Under the pieces are notes generated by a model. That model was given only the letters and a program-made list of their open reading frames with translations. It had not been told where the DNA came from and did no database searches. 64,000 nt of DNA from Antennarius striatus (lineage: Eukaryota > Chordata > Actinopteri > Lophiiformes > Antennariidae): positions 10,144,501-10,208,500 of the forward strand of contig NC_090785.1 of the NCBI RefSeq assembly GCF_040054535.1, written 5' to 3'. Shown here piece by piece: positions 51,465 through 64,000 of the stretch (position 1 is its first letter; each line of letters begins with the position of its first letter). The translations under genes and the position numbers were made by a program.

Positions 51465-54400
51465 TCATGAGGCTTCAGCGTCATCCTCACTGTCACTTGC
51501 CAATACTTCCTGAGTCATTACCGGTTGAGTGGTCATCTGGGAAGACGGAGGAAGCACCGATCCGAAGAACAGGGAACAGAACTGTGAGAAGAAAATATGA
51601 GCAGACATTGTATTTCATATATGTAAGACACACAATTTAAATCCATAAAATTTTGAACCACAGCCTTATTTTGATATTGTTGATGCTTTTTCTTGATCTA
51701 ATATAATAAGCCCTAAACCTGACACTGAAGCTGGACTCAAGACCCCCCATAGGGATTTCTTTAATTATACTACTTGATAGATGTGTCTTAAAGAATATCA
51801 ATTGTTTGTCTCATTCAGGTCTCTATAGGTGGAGTAATATTACGTGTAGTAACTATTGTGTGCGATTGTAATTTTTCTGACGTCAACATCTCTATGACTC
51901 AAAAGGAGAGTTAATAATATACACAAATTGTTTCATTAACATGAAAACACTCACACATTAGCAGCAGACCGACAACCAATTTTGAACTCATCTCCTCTGA
52001 CAGCTCCTCCTGCTTTAGATTGAGCCTTTTGCCTCTATAAATAAATGATGTGTGAAACAAAGCATACCTTCTTATCCGGTGGTTGCTCTGAATTGGACGT
52101 TTCACCTTCATCCTCATCATCATCATGGGTTAATCTCCTCCTGTGTTTGGCTGCAGCAGGCTGCTTTGAACATGTAGAATCATCCGATGGGTGTGTGGAT
52201 GGACCTGAAGACGAGGGACCTGGAGCAATACTCGTATCCATTGCAATGAGGTAGGCGTCTATGTCGTCACTCATGAAGTCATCAGAAGAAGGTGGAGGTT
52301 CACGTGCTCTGAAGAAAAGGATGGTTACTGGATATAGGATGGCTTGCATTGACTTGGCTTGAGTTGACTCTACAATCAAAAATAAGGTGTCTTCAAAAAC
52401 AATACCATGTTCTAATCTATATAGTAATATCTCTACAGAGTCCATGTTGAATAGTTCCAGTCTATCTCTACAATCGAACAAACCAGTTAGATGAATGGCA
52501 AAACAGTTTATTCTGTCACTGCGTCTGTGAACTTTTCTAGGACTGACTGACTGACTGACAAGAAACTTTCCAGTATATATATTTTTTTATATAAGGATGA
52601 TAAGATTTCATTCTGTTGTAATGTTACCGTTTAGTGTTGTTTTTATGGCGGTTGAAGTCATCTGAAAGTGTGGCAAGCACGAAGTTACCCTCCAGGACGC
52701 TGTCTGTTACTGAAAGCACCACAGGGCTAAAACACACAGGCATGCACATACGCAAACACACACACACACATGCACACACACGTCAGCATATTATAGTAAT
52801 AGAACAGATTGAAACATCTGAATGTATTTATGCTTACTTTCCAGGTTCATCAAAGTACATAGAAATAGGAAGACCAGTAGACTCTGCAAACACTAACAAA
52901 CCCTGGAGAGGTGACATGACAGAAAATTGTTCGGTAAAAACAAGAAAAATAGACAAAATCTGCATTTGAAATAAAATTAACGACAGCATTATTTTATACT
53001 GTCTACCACTATTCTCCTCCGTCTACCAGTACCTACCCTTAACTCCTTCAGACAAAAGGTGACGCTGTTGTGAGTTTGGACAGCAAACTGATCGAACTCT
53101 TCTGAGGCCAGACACAACTCAGTGTGCATGGCTTTGGTCTGGTCTGAGAGGGAAAGGGTAGGAAGAGCAACAAAAAAGGAAAGACAGCACAGTGGACATG
53201 AGCAGAGATACATGTCACACAATGTTTTACAATATATTACTGTTCTTGCAGTATAATAAAAACTACTTCTATTGGCTAATGACAATACTATATTTATTAA
53301 AGCAGTTGGTTTAGAATTCCACTCAATATATTTAAAATTTAGCTGTTAATGAAGGATAGTCCACCCCATACAGATGTTTGCATATTTGTCAGAAACATGA
53401 ACCTGATTATTAATCATGTCTGTCACACTCATATTTGATCATGTTTCATAAATATGTATGTTTCTAGATGACAGGTGAAAAAAACATTGTTACAGGTTAC
53501 AGGTCACCTTCCTCCTCCACGTGGTTCCTAACCCACATGCGGTCATCACTCACTGACACAGTCACCTCTTCCAGAGAAGGAGGGAAGTGCATGACTGTAT
53601 CCACCAGAACCCTGAGAGCAAAAGAAAACGAAGAACAAAAAAAGCAGGGTGTCAATGAGAACAATTTTTTTAAAACTGTGATTTATTTAATTAAGGATCT
53701 GTAATCTAAAAATATGTATTTTTTTAAAATGCAAAACTATGAAAAACAACATGTATAACATGAATAAATTCATTCGAACCCTCTATCATATTTAAAATAT
53801 GAACGGAGAGATATTTCACACACCTGGGCTGAGATCTGAATGCATTGGCACAGTTGTCCTTATCAAACACTGCCTGCAAGCTTTCACTCTCCTGGAAAGA
53901 AAGGTTATGCGTCTTCAGTAGGCCTGTTGAGAAAACACCGAACAGTTGAATTAATTTATGAAAAGTACTGTGAGCCATCTGAGAATCAAGTGGAGCACAG
54001 GTACCATGTTTGCAGTGCAGAGTGAAGGTCAGACGGTCCTTCTGCTCATCCAGCTTTATGTGACACTTTTCCACTGTTTTCTCCAGAGATACTAGAGATC
54101 TGAAGATGGCCTGCACGCTCTGACTCACACACAGCAGAACACAATAAAGATCAAAACATGAGCAAAGGGACAAGATCACTTTACTATTATGCACAGAAAT
54201 AGTTGACCTGAAGATGCCATGAAGTTTTAGTTAGATCTAAAATTCCAATGTGTATGCTTTATATTTTCCCTCTACAAGAATTTTATGATAATAACATTTT
54301 TATGAGTGTATAATTTTCATGATTTATCATGTTTTTTCAGTTTTCTTTTGCAAAAACATATTTATGTTCAACAATTCCAATGCTTTGTGACACACAAACC

Positions 54401-55520
54401 CACAATGTACAACTGTTACAAGGAGGAAGCTCAGATGTTTGGCAAATAATAAAATGGTAGGAACTGGCAAGAAAGTTAGTATTTGAAATGGTTTGTTATT
54501 AATATGCTTAATCATGTTTATGTAATTATCAAGCAGTTGATATGGCTTTGGAGATGCGCACCATGAAAATAACTGATACACTTTATATACATGCTATACA
54601 TGCTATATACATTCAATGTAACTGTATGGAATATGAGATTTAAACTGTAATAAAGATTTGTCCTCTCTGCACACCTTTATAGGCAGCTTGCAGCGGAAGG
54701 CGTTGCCATTAGGGTTCGTGTATCTGCAAAACAAACGAGAGGGAAATTTGAGGTAAATAATCCAGAAACTGCACACAAATGTATTGCTTGGTTGGTTCTG
54801 CCTCTAAATCCACACGAGAGCTGAGGGATGACACAGACAATACCGCAAAAACAATACAAACACTATAGACATTTCACTATACCCAGGCCTGTTTATTTTT
54901 TATTACTATGCCTATTTATGATTTTCTATTTAAATATTCTTGATGGATTATTTATTACTCTTTCCATTTGGTGTTGTACTACTTTCTATGTGCTGGTGCT
55001 TTCTGTGTGCTTTTTTTTTCTGTGTTTTGTGTACTTACTGTGCTGTGTGTGACGGTGAAATTAATTTCCCTGACGGAACCTCCTTAAGGGATAAATACAG
55101 TTATACTCTACTCTACTCTACTCTAATGAACACATCATAATCACATGAGCACGGTCTGCACCTGCTGAAGAAGAGTGGTGCGAACAGGAAGCAAGCATAC
55201 GCCGACCGAGAGGAGTTCACAGAACGTAGAGCCAACTACAAGGAAAAGAATTGAACAATAACAGGAAGTTATTGATCATGGCAGGAGGACGAACAGTGAT
55301 GACAGCGTCAGAGCAGCTCACCCCGTCTTCCTGGGGCTCAACGTAGAGCTCATCACCGATCCTGGACAGGGAATGGATCGCTTTGGCCAGCACTAAAAGG
55401 TAAATACAGACATATAATCAGATAATTGTCGTCATATGTAGAATTTCAAGTTAAGGTTTGGCTGAAAAGCAGTAAGTGTTTCCTACCTTTCACGTTTCCT
55501 CCGGTCACGACGCAGTCCAT
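51465..55520 (-). CDS. rad9a: Cell cycle checkpoint control protein RAD9A (12 coding exons, 391 aa)
   Basis: Subunit of the 9-1-1 (RAD9-HUS1-RAD1) clamp that loads at damaged DNA and activates ATR through TopBP1. Exons: 55487-55520, 55322-55392, 55162-55235, 54675-54723, 54005-54119, 53824-53923, 53508-53611, 53037-53143, 52838-52902, 52628-52726, 52068-52308 and 51465-51581 (1176 nt, in frame). The start is [11 protein letters not shown]. Family strings include [53 protein letters not shown] and [13 protein letters not shown]. The disordered tail has [18 protein letters not shown], a basic stretch, [10 protein letters not shown] and SDSEDD near the end; the last is a CK2-type site like the one that binds TopBP1. 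Length equals human RAD9A. Confidence 0.97.
54890..55128 (+). repeat. Retroposon 3' end in rad9a intron 3
   Basis: The segment ends ttccctgacggaacctcctt, aagggataaatacag and a CTCTA repeat, which is a typical non-LTR 3' end. It is antisense to rad9a. Confidence 0.5.
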
Positions 55521-55810
55521 GTCTACAATCCACTCATAGATAGGAGTTAGCGCTACTTTTCTTGAAAGTTAGCAAAGTTGCGGGCGAACGACACCGAGAC
55601 GTAAAACAATTCCGTTTCAACAATCTCACAACCAAACAGAAGTTCTACTGGTGCTGGAAACATACTCCATGTGGTTACAGCTAAATTCCTATGTTTTGTT
55701 TACCACAGTGGTTCGATTGAGCGCCGTCACATCCCAATCATCGTGTTGCTAACGGCGCCATTGTTCGCTTCCGCACTCTTGACCAATCAGATGACCAGAG
55801 ACTTGACTGA
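55521..55810 (-). promoter_or_regulatory. rad9a: rad9a promoter
   Basis: The GC-richer stretch upstream of the rad9a ATG includes ggcgccatt near 55755 and a CCAAT box near 55791 (plus strand). No TATA box is seen. The transcription start is not located. Confidence 0.4.
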
Positions 55811-55899
55811 ACGCATGCGCAGTGTACTCAAGCTTTTCCACAGCTTTTATTTTGAAACGTGCATCGATGATCTGTTTGATGACATGACTTATTTAGATT

Positions 55900-56570
55900 G
55901 AATTACTGTAAATTATTACATGTGAATGAATTTTTACATATCAACTTGTCCAACAACGTAATAATTGACATTAACTTATCGTTCTACATCAATTCGACTC
56001 TGCTTTGATAGATTTATTAGCCAGAACCCACTGACCAAACAATTCTTATTACTGTTTATTACATCTCGTGAAGTGGTGATGTATAGTAATTGTCAGTGTT
56101 TGTTCATTCGTCCATCCGTCCATCCATCCACCACCTTTGGAAAACTAGGTCAAGGTCAAATCTTAACTTTTGTACATTTTTTTGCACAAACCTCAGGAAC
56201 CGGATGAGATATAATCACAAAACAAAAAACAACATTTTCAGGAATCCAGGAATCATTACATTTAATGACCTGATACCTTGTACTTTAAACACTATAAAAA
56301 ATTTAAAGTGTGGTAAAAGGTGAATGAGTTTTGTAACTTACTATAACTGTTTGATGGCTAACCTCAACCAATATTAGAAATTTTTATTACAGTGAAGTGT
56401 CATGAGAAGGGATAATATTAAATCAAGTAAAATTGTATTCTTCTAAAATAACAGAGAGCTGTTTATAGCCTACATTTTTAGTTCACAAAATGACAATAAA
56501 GATCGAATATCTCCTTTTTAGCCGGCGTTTTCAAATGCCACGGTTGGTATTTACTTATTTTTTCTCCTCT
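55900..56570. other. Intergenic gap between rad9a and the unknown gene
   Basis: No gene is seen. Near 56100-56220 there is a piece related to the AGGTCA-rich repeat of stx3 intron 1 (gtccatccatcc, aaactaggtcaaggtcaaat, aacttttgtacat, aaccggatgaga). Confidence 0.5.
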
Positions 56571-56579
56571 CTCCAAATG

Positions 56580-57138
56580 TATAAATAGCAGTTTAAAGAG
56601 CCTGTAATTATCACTTAAAGGGTCATGGTGGTAAGAAACCTCGTGCGCACATGTGTCAGCACAGGAGCCAGGGAGAGCCATAGGAAGGAAGGAAGGGCAA
56701 ATAGAAGGATGGGCAGAGACGAGGGGGAGCGTCAATGGAGAATTATCTCACCTCACTGGTCTTTCTGGTTCGTCTGCTTTAGTTCTAAGATGTGAAGAAT
56801 GCTGCCATCTGTCCTCCCTTTACCAGTAATATAAGAGCTGCTGCTGAAGAGGTTGAACAAAAAACAACCAGCTTGTACTGAATCCCAAGACTATCTTTGA
56901 AAAGACGCAAGGAGATCATATTTTGTTTTGTACCAGATCAACATCAAATGAGGAAGAGTGCTGAAGACCTTCTGAGGATTATAGCAGAATGGAGGCAACA
57001 GGACAGCAAAAGATACCTTAGATGAAACAACGTACACAGAGGGAAATTATTTCAATCCGAAGCGAAGGCAGTCAAAGCATCAAACAGTGGGAAACTGCAA
57101 AGAGGATAATTGGAAATTAGTGCAACATGAAAAACTAG
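56580..57138 (+). promoter_or_regulatory. Promoter and noncoding first exon of the unknown gene
   Basis: Two TATA-like boxes are seen: TATAAATAG at 56580-56588 and TATAAG at 56830-56835. A donor-like ACTAG then GTAAAC at 57138-57139 would close a noncoding exon. The coding exon at 57377 starts right after an AG acceptor, so an upstream exon is required. Confidence 0.45.
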
Positions 57139-57376
57139 GTAAACAACCATCACAGGTATCTTTAAAATACTTACAAAACATCTTTAAATCAAAGGGGTGA
57201 CATTATTCTCACAAAGCTAATTTCTTTGGTCATAGTTTTTAGTCTGTTTTTACAACACATCTATCATAATGTGTGTAACCCATGTCTGTTCATCTGACCA
57301 TGTTATAGTGTTAACAGGCGTTTATTATCATTCTTTTCTGTGACTTCTCGGCTTGATGCAGCAGCTCTGTTCCTAG

Positions 57377-60300
57377 ATGTCGCAGTCACACAATCCAACA
57401 GACTCCCAGGCTTTGGTGCAGTCTATGCTGCAGAGACTGAAGATCCAGCCCTCAAGAGAAGACCAGGCATGTCTGAACACACCTTTGCACACAACAGCTG
57501 CTTCCACAAGTGGAAGAAATGAGGATAAAGGAGACTCCAATTTCCAAAAAGCAGACATTATTTTAAATGGTTTTGGTCCTTCTATCGCATCAAAAGAAGT
57601 TGGGATCTCTAATATGGACAGTCAGTTCGGCCATAAAGGTGAAATACAACAAACAATTCCAGAGGTCAGGGATCCCCTTCCCTCCCCCACTCTAAAAGGA
57701 AACATCAATGGACACAAGGGTCAGCACAGAGTGATGGGATGGGCCATGCAGCCTGGGATCCCCTCAGGTGGAACAGAGAAGGTGTTTCCTGTTAAATCAT
57801 TTAGGGATGCTCGTATCACTTCTCTTGAGACGGCCAACAGAGAGAATCTTGTCAGTGATACATCGCACACCCTTAGTGATTCATCTGCAGTAAAAAGTAT
57901 GGGCCAAAATTCAGATCTGGACTGGGGTTTTAAACCCAGACACTATGTATGGTCCTTGCCACCTACAAATGCAGATGTTGATACAGATGGTCAAGATGAT
58001 ACACTGTTGCATATAGGAAATGGAGAAGGTGGAGCTTTGACACACAGCAAAAATACACTGACTCTTCTAGCTGAACAAAAATCAAATGGCGTCTCCAAAA
58101 GAAAACAGTGGCTGTCTGAGGGTAAAACTAGAAGATGGACTCAGAAGATCAAGGAGAGATTAAGGGACAAGTCGGGGAATTTTTCTAAAAATAGAAGAGA
58201 GGAACTGTGGAGAGAAGAGCAGGAGGATGAGAAAGGAAATGTACGTACTGCAATTTGATTTGATTTTTTTTGTATTTCAACTTGCAGATAGTATAAAGTA
58301 AAGCTGCTACTTGTTCACTTGACAGATCTTACCTCAAAACCAGCCACCGGCGCCAGAAACTTTTATCAACACATCAAACGAGGTGGAAGAATTAAGCCCT
58401 CCTTCACAAGAAAGTAGTGATTCCAGCAAAAGGTAATGTACCAACATAAATGTGGAAAAACCATCATGCACTCAGAATGATGCAGACCCAAAAGTTCTCA
58501 CAGTCAGGCGTTGTTGATTCATCACTTAAACTTAAAACAACACAAGAAAGACGCACAAGATACTTCTGGAACATTTCCAGCCATAGATGAGACATTACTG
58601 ATAGACTAAACACACCATCATTACTAACACCATCTGTCATCAGCCATCTTCAGTCACACCTTGACTTTGTGAGAATCTCTTGAATTTTAAAATTAAACCA
58701 GCATCAATGATATCAATATACAATAATAAGGTAAACAGGAAGAAAGGCTTTGCTTCATTTAAGTTAAAGCAATAATTCCACATAGAGAAATACTGCATTA
58801 AAGGTAACATCAACCAAATGTACTATAGGTACAAATGACAAAAACCTTTTGATTACAATAAGACATTTTTAATCTTATTTTTGCTTAATTTTACATAATA
58901 ATTTTACCTAAGTTGTTAATTTTACTCACTCACATATACAGTATATTATGTCATCAGCAATTCTCTAACATCAATCTATCATAAAATCAATTGTACATGT
59001 ACAGCCCATATTCACAAGAGCATGTTGTTACACAAGTGCAATCCAGCAGTAGGGTTAAAGAAATGTGATCCTGATTTGCTGTGCCGTTCAGTAATTTCTG
59101 AGTTGAGTAGGGCCAAGGACAATAATTTCATCTTTGTCTAAATCGAGCAGCAGGAAGTTACAGGTCATTTGTATTTTAATGATTTTAAAACACTGAAGTT
59201 TAGTAGGTCTATTTGTGTTGTTGAGCTTGAAGGATAATAATAAGGGGGTGTCAGCTGCATAGCAGTGAAATTAATGTCACGTTTGCTGATAATGTTAGAG
59301 AAACATTTCAAGAATTAAAAATCTGGCCTCAATACTGATTCTTGTGGAACTCCATTGTTAACTTTGGTAGAAATCGTTGGCATTTACAAATTGGGTTCTG
59401 TCCGAATAATAGTAAGACTTGAGCCTTTTTTTAAAAATTCAATTTAATTAGACTGGTTAATCTCTCTATTAGGATCTGATGATCCACGCTGTCAAAGGTC
59501 ACATTAAGATCCAATAGAACTAGAATAAATAAAAATTCCTCATACAAGTGAAAAGTCGTTTGTAACTTTGACCATTGCAGACTTTGTTATAATGTTTTCT
59601 ATAACCTGACTGGAAAACTTCAAATGATTTACTATTTTATTGAAAAGACATGATTAATCATAAACAAAAATCATAACATTAAGATATTAAAGATCAGGTT
59701 AGATACTGGCCTCTAGCTTGCTAAAACCACATATTTAAGCTGTACTGTAAAAAGTGCACATTGGGAGTGAACTAACTTTATGCACACTCTTACTATAGAA
59801 AATCACCAGAGTTGACATTTTTTTGATCTTAACACATTGCCAGAATTTCTTATAACAGCCACACATTTCCAGTAGCAGGTAAGTAGCTCATTTGTCAGGG
59901 ACTGTTTTCAGCAGTGGAAGAATACACTGTAGGTGCTGTTAGTCTGCAGACGACACATTTTGGTCAGTATCCAAACACTCAGCTCTCTGGCAGCAGAGCA
60001 GCAGCTTTAAGCCCTGAACTGTTCTAGTTTGATTCACGTTGCAGGTTCTGCTAGAGAAGCTGTACGCTGTTTAGTTCTCCACACAGAATCAAACAGTGAA
60101 ACATGGCCCGACCACCGAAACACCAAAGTTTGTACTTATTTTAGTCAATCTTGAAACGATTCCTAGCAACTTATGTAGTTGCAAGTGGAAGATTTATTGA
60201 ATTGTTGTTTGTAAAGATAGAAATTTTTACTGAAACTTTTTTAAAATGAAAAAGAAAACGTGACATAATACTGACAATTTCTGGGCCTTGCTGTGTAAAA

Positions 60301-62829
60301 ATACTGTTGCCACACTAACATTAAGTACGTTCGATAACGTGTATGTGGAATCAAAAGAAATACACTTGTCACGTGGTGTGTCATTCATGTGTTGTGTTTT
60401 TCTTGGAAACAAATGAGCTCTACATTGAAGACGAAATTGTCTGTAAGACGAATCTGTCTGTGGCAGTAGGATGTATTACTTATTTTAATCTTTGATTTTT
60501 TCCCCCAAATAATATACTGTGGTATGTAACCAGATTTATCTTCAGCTGAATCATCTGACAAAGAATAAAGGTTTTCATCGTGTCACTAAGACTGTGAAGA
60601 TCTCTCAGATAACTTTGGGATTTTTGATGCTATAAATGACCCGAAACTCCTGATTGTTGTTTTAATGGGATTTCTTGTATGAGCTGCAAACAGATTATAG
60701 TGTTTTTTTCTCTTGTGGCAGGCTGAGTATTGACTTTGAGTTTGGACTGGGCTCATTTAGCTTATTGGAGGAGATTGCCACAGGTCAAGAGTGGGCCATG
60801 TTCCTGAACCCCAGTCAGTCAACTGCCTCAGATGATCAAATACCATCAAAAGAGGTCAAGAATTCACCAAATTCTGATGACAGCAGTCACTCACCTCGGA
60901 TTTCTAACCATGAAGGAGTTATGACCAACCAGTCAAGGTTCAGCGATGCTGCGGCAGCATGTTTAGTGACGAACACTTCATCAAATGTCAGTGAAGACAT
61001 GTCAGACGGACAGCAACAGCCTGTTCATGGACTGGCTGACTGGTCAGAACCAATGGAGCATGGACATACCTCATCATCTGTACAGGTTTGACACCATTTA
61101 TATGTATGTTTTACTTATAACATACTGTATATGATGCTTCATCACCACATGTTTACAAATCATTATAATGTACAATCAACATAAAAATCTGAAAACAACG
61201 ACGAACACATTCCCCAAGCCGACTTTCACTTCTGTGTTGTTTGTTCACTGCTATTGATTCTTATCTACAGCCTGAGAGTACTCCGAACATCCCAGAGTGG
61301 ACGAGCAGAGCCACCCTCAACAGAAAGAGACAACACCAGACAGCTGAGACGATAAACAGGAGGCTTCTAATAAGGAAAACAGGGGAGCCACGAAATACAG
61401 ACAAAGGTTACAGGCCTTTGAGTTAAAAAAGATCAGATGATTGTTTTTGCAGATGGATTTGGCTGTAATTCTCCCTCTCCCGTCTCTTTTCACAGATGAA
61501 ACTCAGCTGAGTTTAACAAGGAGCCATTTAAAAGAGGAGATAAGAGACTTACAGCATGACAATGACTTTCCTTCATCCATCCTCAACTCTCCTCCTCCAC
61601 CGCTTTCTCCATATTCTTTCAGCCCCTTTGCTCTTCCATCCAAAGGTGTCCTCAAACACTCGATCTCTATTGATTCAGAGTCTTCAACAGAAATGGATAC
61701 AAAAAGGGTAAGTAAAAAAAAAAGAGCTATTGAATTTCACACTGTCTTCCTGTGTTCCTGTGGTCTGAAATATACATGTGGCATCTACACTGTATGGTTG
61801 TGCCCCAAATACACACTACATGCAGTGGGTAAGAAAGTTTGGAGTGTTGAAATAAAGAATATTTTAAATAGATGCTCTTTGGATAGGTGTATAATATCCC
61901 AAAGCACTCCTTTAAAGAGAAATTGAATGCCTGTACTAAATTGTTATCATGGCATAGTCCCATTCGACTTTAAAATACAGAATTCCAATACACATCAAGC
62001 CTTCATGAGGAAGTTTTTCTTTTAGGAAAACAAAAGAACATTAGTTTATTTTTATTTCACTTCTGATAAATAATTGATACTCTATTTGCAGTTAAAATAA
62101 AATTTTATTGCTGTTGTCTGGAAGTAGGTAAAAATAATTTCAGCCATTTAGTTCCATTCATTTAGGACTCCTTTTTGAGTGCCCTCTTATTGAATTGCAG
62201 CCAATTTTGCGACAATGGATTGAATTGTGAATGAACAGGACGAATATAGAGAGCGGTGTACACACCCAATCTGGAAGATTTTCATTGGTTATCATCACTG
62301 TGACAGTTCTTTTGTTTTCATTAGTGCTGTTTGACTCCCCATGTGTGGCGTGAAATGCATTCAGAAGGTCTGACGTGACTACATCAAAACATTAAACACA
62401 TTATGTTCGAAAGAGATTGCCTTGGAATTTCCTGTGACTTCATATACTGTATATCAAAGTGACTGAATTATTCTTTGCTTGGAGACAAATTAAAAGCAAT
62501 ATTAACTACTATTTTCTTTTTTCCTTTTATGTTCATCTCTCCATTTTTATTCAATTCAATTTGCTCCGGTTCAGAGGCGAGTTGAAGAGAACAGGCGAGT
62601 CCATTTTTCAGAGGAGGTGGTGACCATATTTCCTCCTCAGTTGTATGTGGATGAAACAGACTCAGAAGTGGAGGATTCAGAACCAGAGGAAGATTCTGAG
62701 CCAGAGGAGGACATGGTTGATCAGGCAGTTCAGATAGAGGAAGTGGCACCAGCACGCCGACCTAGTCTCCCTAACTGGATACTGGTTCTAAAGAAAGGAA
62801 ACTCTCTTCCTGTGAAGAAGCACAGATAA
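57377..62829 (+). CDS. Unrecognised protein with an RVxF-type PP1-docking motif (6 exons, 645 aa)
   Basis: I do not recognise this gene. Exons: 57377-58240, 58326-58432, 60722-61085, 61271-61406, 61496-61707 and 62575-62829 (1938 nt); all junctions have GT and AG and the phases close exactly, so it is a real gene and not chance ORFs. The start ATG follows an acceptor AG directly. Visible parts: an N-terminal helix-like stretch (ALVQSMLQRLKIQ), a basic segment near 240-288 (TRRWTQKIKERLRDK), a compact hydrophobic motif near 324-352 (GSFSLLEEIATGQEW), a Pro-rich part, then RVHF at residues 569-572 (62596-62607) and an acidic run. No signal peptide, membrane segment or catalytic domain is evident. 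RVxF suggests a PP1 regulatory role; this is inference. Confidence 0.8.
59090..59660 (-). pseudogene. Decayed LINE reverse transcriptase fragment (jockey/CR1/L2/Rex group)
   Basis: On the minus strand, in the right order and spacing, are LLDLNVTFDSVDHQILI (near 59474-59518; usual form LLDLSAAFDTVDH), NGVPQESVL (59330-59357; usual form GVPQGSVL) and CYAAD (59250-59264; the catalytic YADD with one change). Stops interrupt it. It lies in intron 2 of the unknown gene. Confidence 0.75.
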
Positions 62830-64000
62830 AGAATCTCCGGAAATGTGCGTTTAGTTTGACAGCTTTGTTTTTCTTATATGATGAAAAACAAATCAAATCG
62901 GAGAAAACCAGTTTAAAAGACAACCATATACCATATCACTATGGTTACATTCTGCAGTCCATGCGTACAGTTGGCTGACGGAATATCCTCCTGGGCATTG
63001 GAAGCACTTGTGTGTCTTCCTGTTCATGTGGCTCTCCAGGCGAATGGCAAAAATGTACAAGAACAGATACATTCATCTACTGACATTTATAAGAGTGCTG
63101 CTTTACTGTGTAGTTCAGTATCAGCAGTTAAAGAGCTCAAAAGAGGATCAACAAGTCGAAGCTTCTCAGCGTCCAAGGACCCTGATATTCAAGCATCGAT
63201 GATCGGTTTTATTGAAGGTATTTTTTTGTCCATGCCCTTGTGAATGTTTTTTTTTCCCCAGCCTATTCAGTTGCTGGAGTAAATGTTTCTTGTCCTCCTC
63301 CTCCCATCTCACACTGTACAACAGTGGACTACCCTCTGGCCTCTTGTCCGAGTCAGTCTATCTCTTAATGGCACATGGTGCAGTCATCCTGGTAATTAAT
63401 CCCGGCGGAGGAGAGATGAGTTTAGAGCTGATGCAGTGGTGACTGCAGACTATTAGTGGTTTCAGATAGACTACAGCCCTTTGTAAAACTTGGAATGTTG
63501 AAATATCATTTTGAAATTGAGTATAAATTATCCTCTCAGAGATTAAATTAATCACATTATGTCAAGGCTGACATAGGCCATTGTTAATTGGATGGTACTT
63601 GCTAACAGTAAGTATTCACAGAATTAACCCACAGCTACAGAGATGCATCCATGTTTCAGGCTGAACCTTCATGGAATGGTTTTTTAAAAATGTAGCAAAT
63701 ATTTCAAATTTATTACGAACAAGACTGGAACCATTCATGTATATTAAATCTTATTTGCATCATTTCTGAATCTCTGTTTAAATTAAACTACAAATAAGTC
63801 CTTACTTACTAGACTTCGGACGTGTTGGTGAGCAGACTTTGTTACTCATGTGCCCAGGACCAGGTTTCCTTTTGTTCCCAGTTTGTGCTTACTTAAGCTA
63901 ACAGGAGGCAAAGAATAAGGTAGCTTCATTTTTACAACCCAGATTTGAGACCACTATTCACCTTGTTTTCCATCCAAAAGTTAACATTTTGCTACCATGC
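62830..64000. other. 3' flank of the unknown gene; nothing further recognised
   Basis: This probably holds the 3' UTR. An open stretch near 62941-63243 has no recognisable family. A strong acceptor-like tract at about 63245-63260 has no supported coding exon behind it. No clear AATAAA was found. Confidence 0.35.

Noticed and set aside
62941-63243. 100-aa open frame downstream of the unknown gene, with an overlapping 64-aa hydrophobic frame
   Set aside because: No family match, no donor or acceptor pair, and it probably falls in the 3' UTR.

Overview
The window is vertebrate nuclear DNA, and almost certainly from a teleost fish. It has spliced genes with GT-AG introns, long CA/TG microsatellites, tRNA-derived SINEs and LINE, hAT and pogo-like debris. 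The gene set matches human 11q12-13. I cannot name the species. All gene models were built by hand from splice signals and remembered vertebrate protein families; no database was searched.

Layout. Five genes lie head to tail on the minus strand: ankrd13d (5' part only; the rest lies beyond the left edge), kdm2a (22 coding exons, 1300 aa), stx3 (syntaxin-3 with alternative C-terminal exons), ran (215 aa) and ndufs8 (212 aa). tbc1d10c (plus strand, 1080 aa) then diverges from ndufs8 and converges on rad9a (minus strand, 391 aa). An unrecognised six-exon gene (plus strand, 645 aa) diverges from rad9a. Its last exon holds an RVHF motif typical of protein phosphatase 1 docking. In every model the exon phases join without a break.

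Roles. These are mostly housekeeping functions: ubiquitin-linked trafficking (ankrd13d), H3K36 demethylation at CpG islands (kdm2a), membrane fusion (stx3), nuclear transport (ran), complex I (ndufs8), Rab GTPase control (tbc1d10c) and the 9-1-1 checkpoint clamp (rad9a). They form a conserved synteny block, not a functional operon.

Accessory DNA. tbc1d10c introns 1-3 are the repeat-rich part. They hold SINE pieces, an interstitial telomere-like tract, a compound TA/CA microsatellite, an element with terminal inverted repeats, a decayed hAT transposase and a full SINE with 13-bp target-site duplications. The points most worth following are the stx3 C-terminal exon cassette, which includes a possible soluble isoform, the unknown RVxF gene, the very long tbc1d10c tail with a PxIxIT-like motif, and a 61-bp segment that is identical in two unrelated introns.
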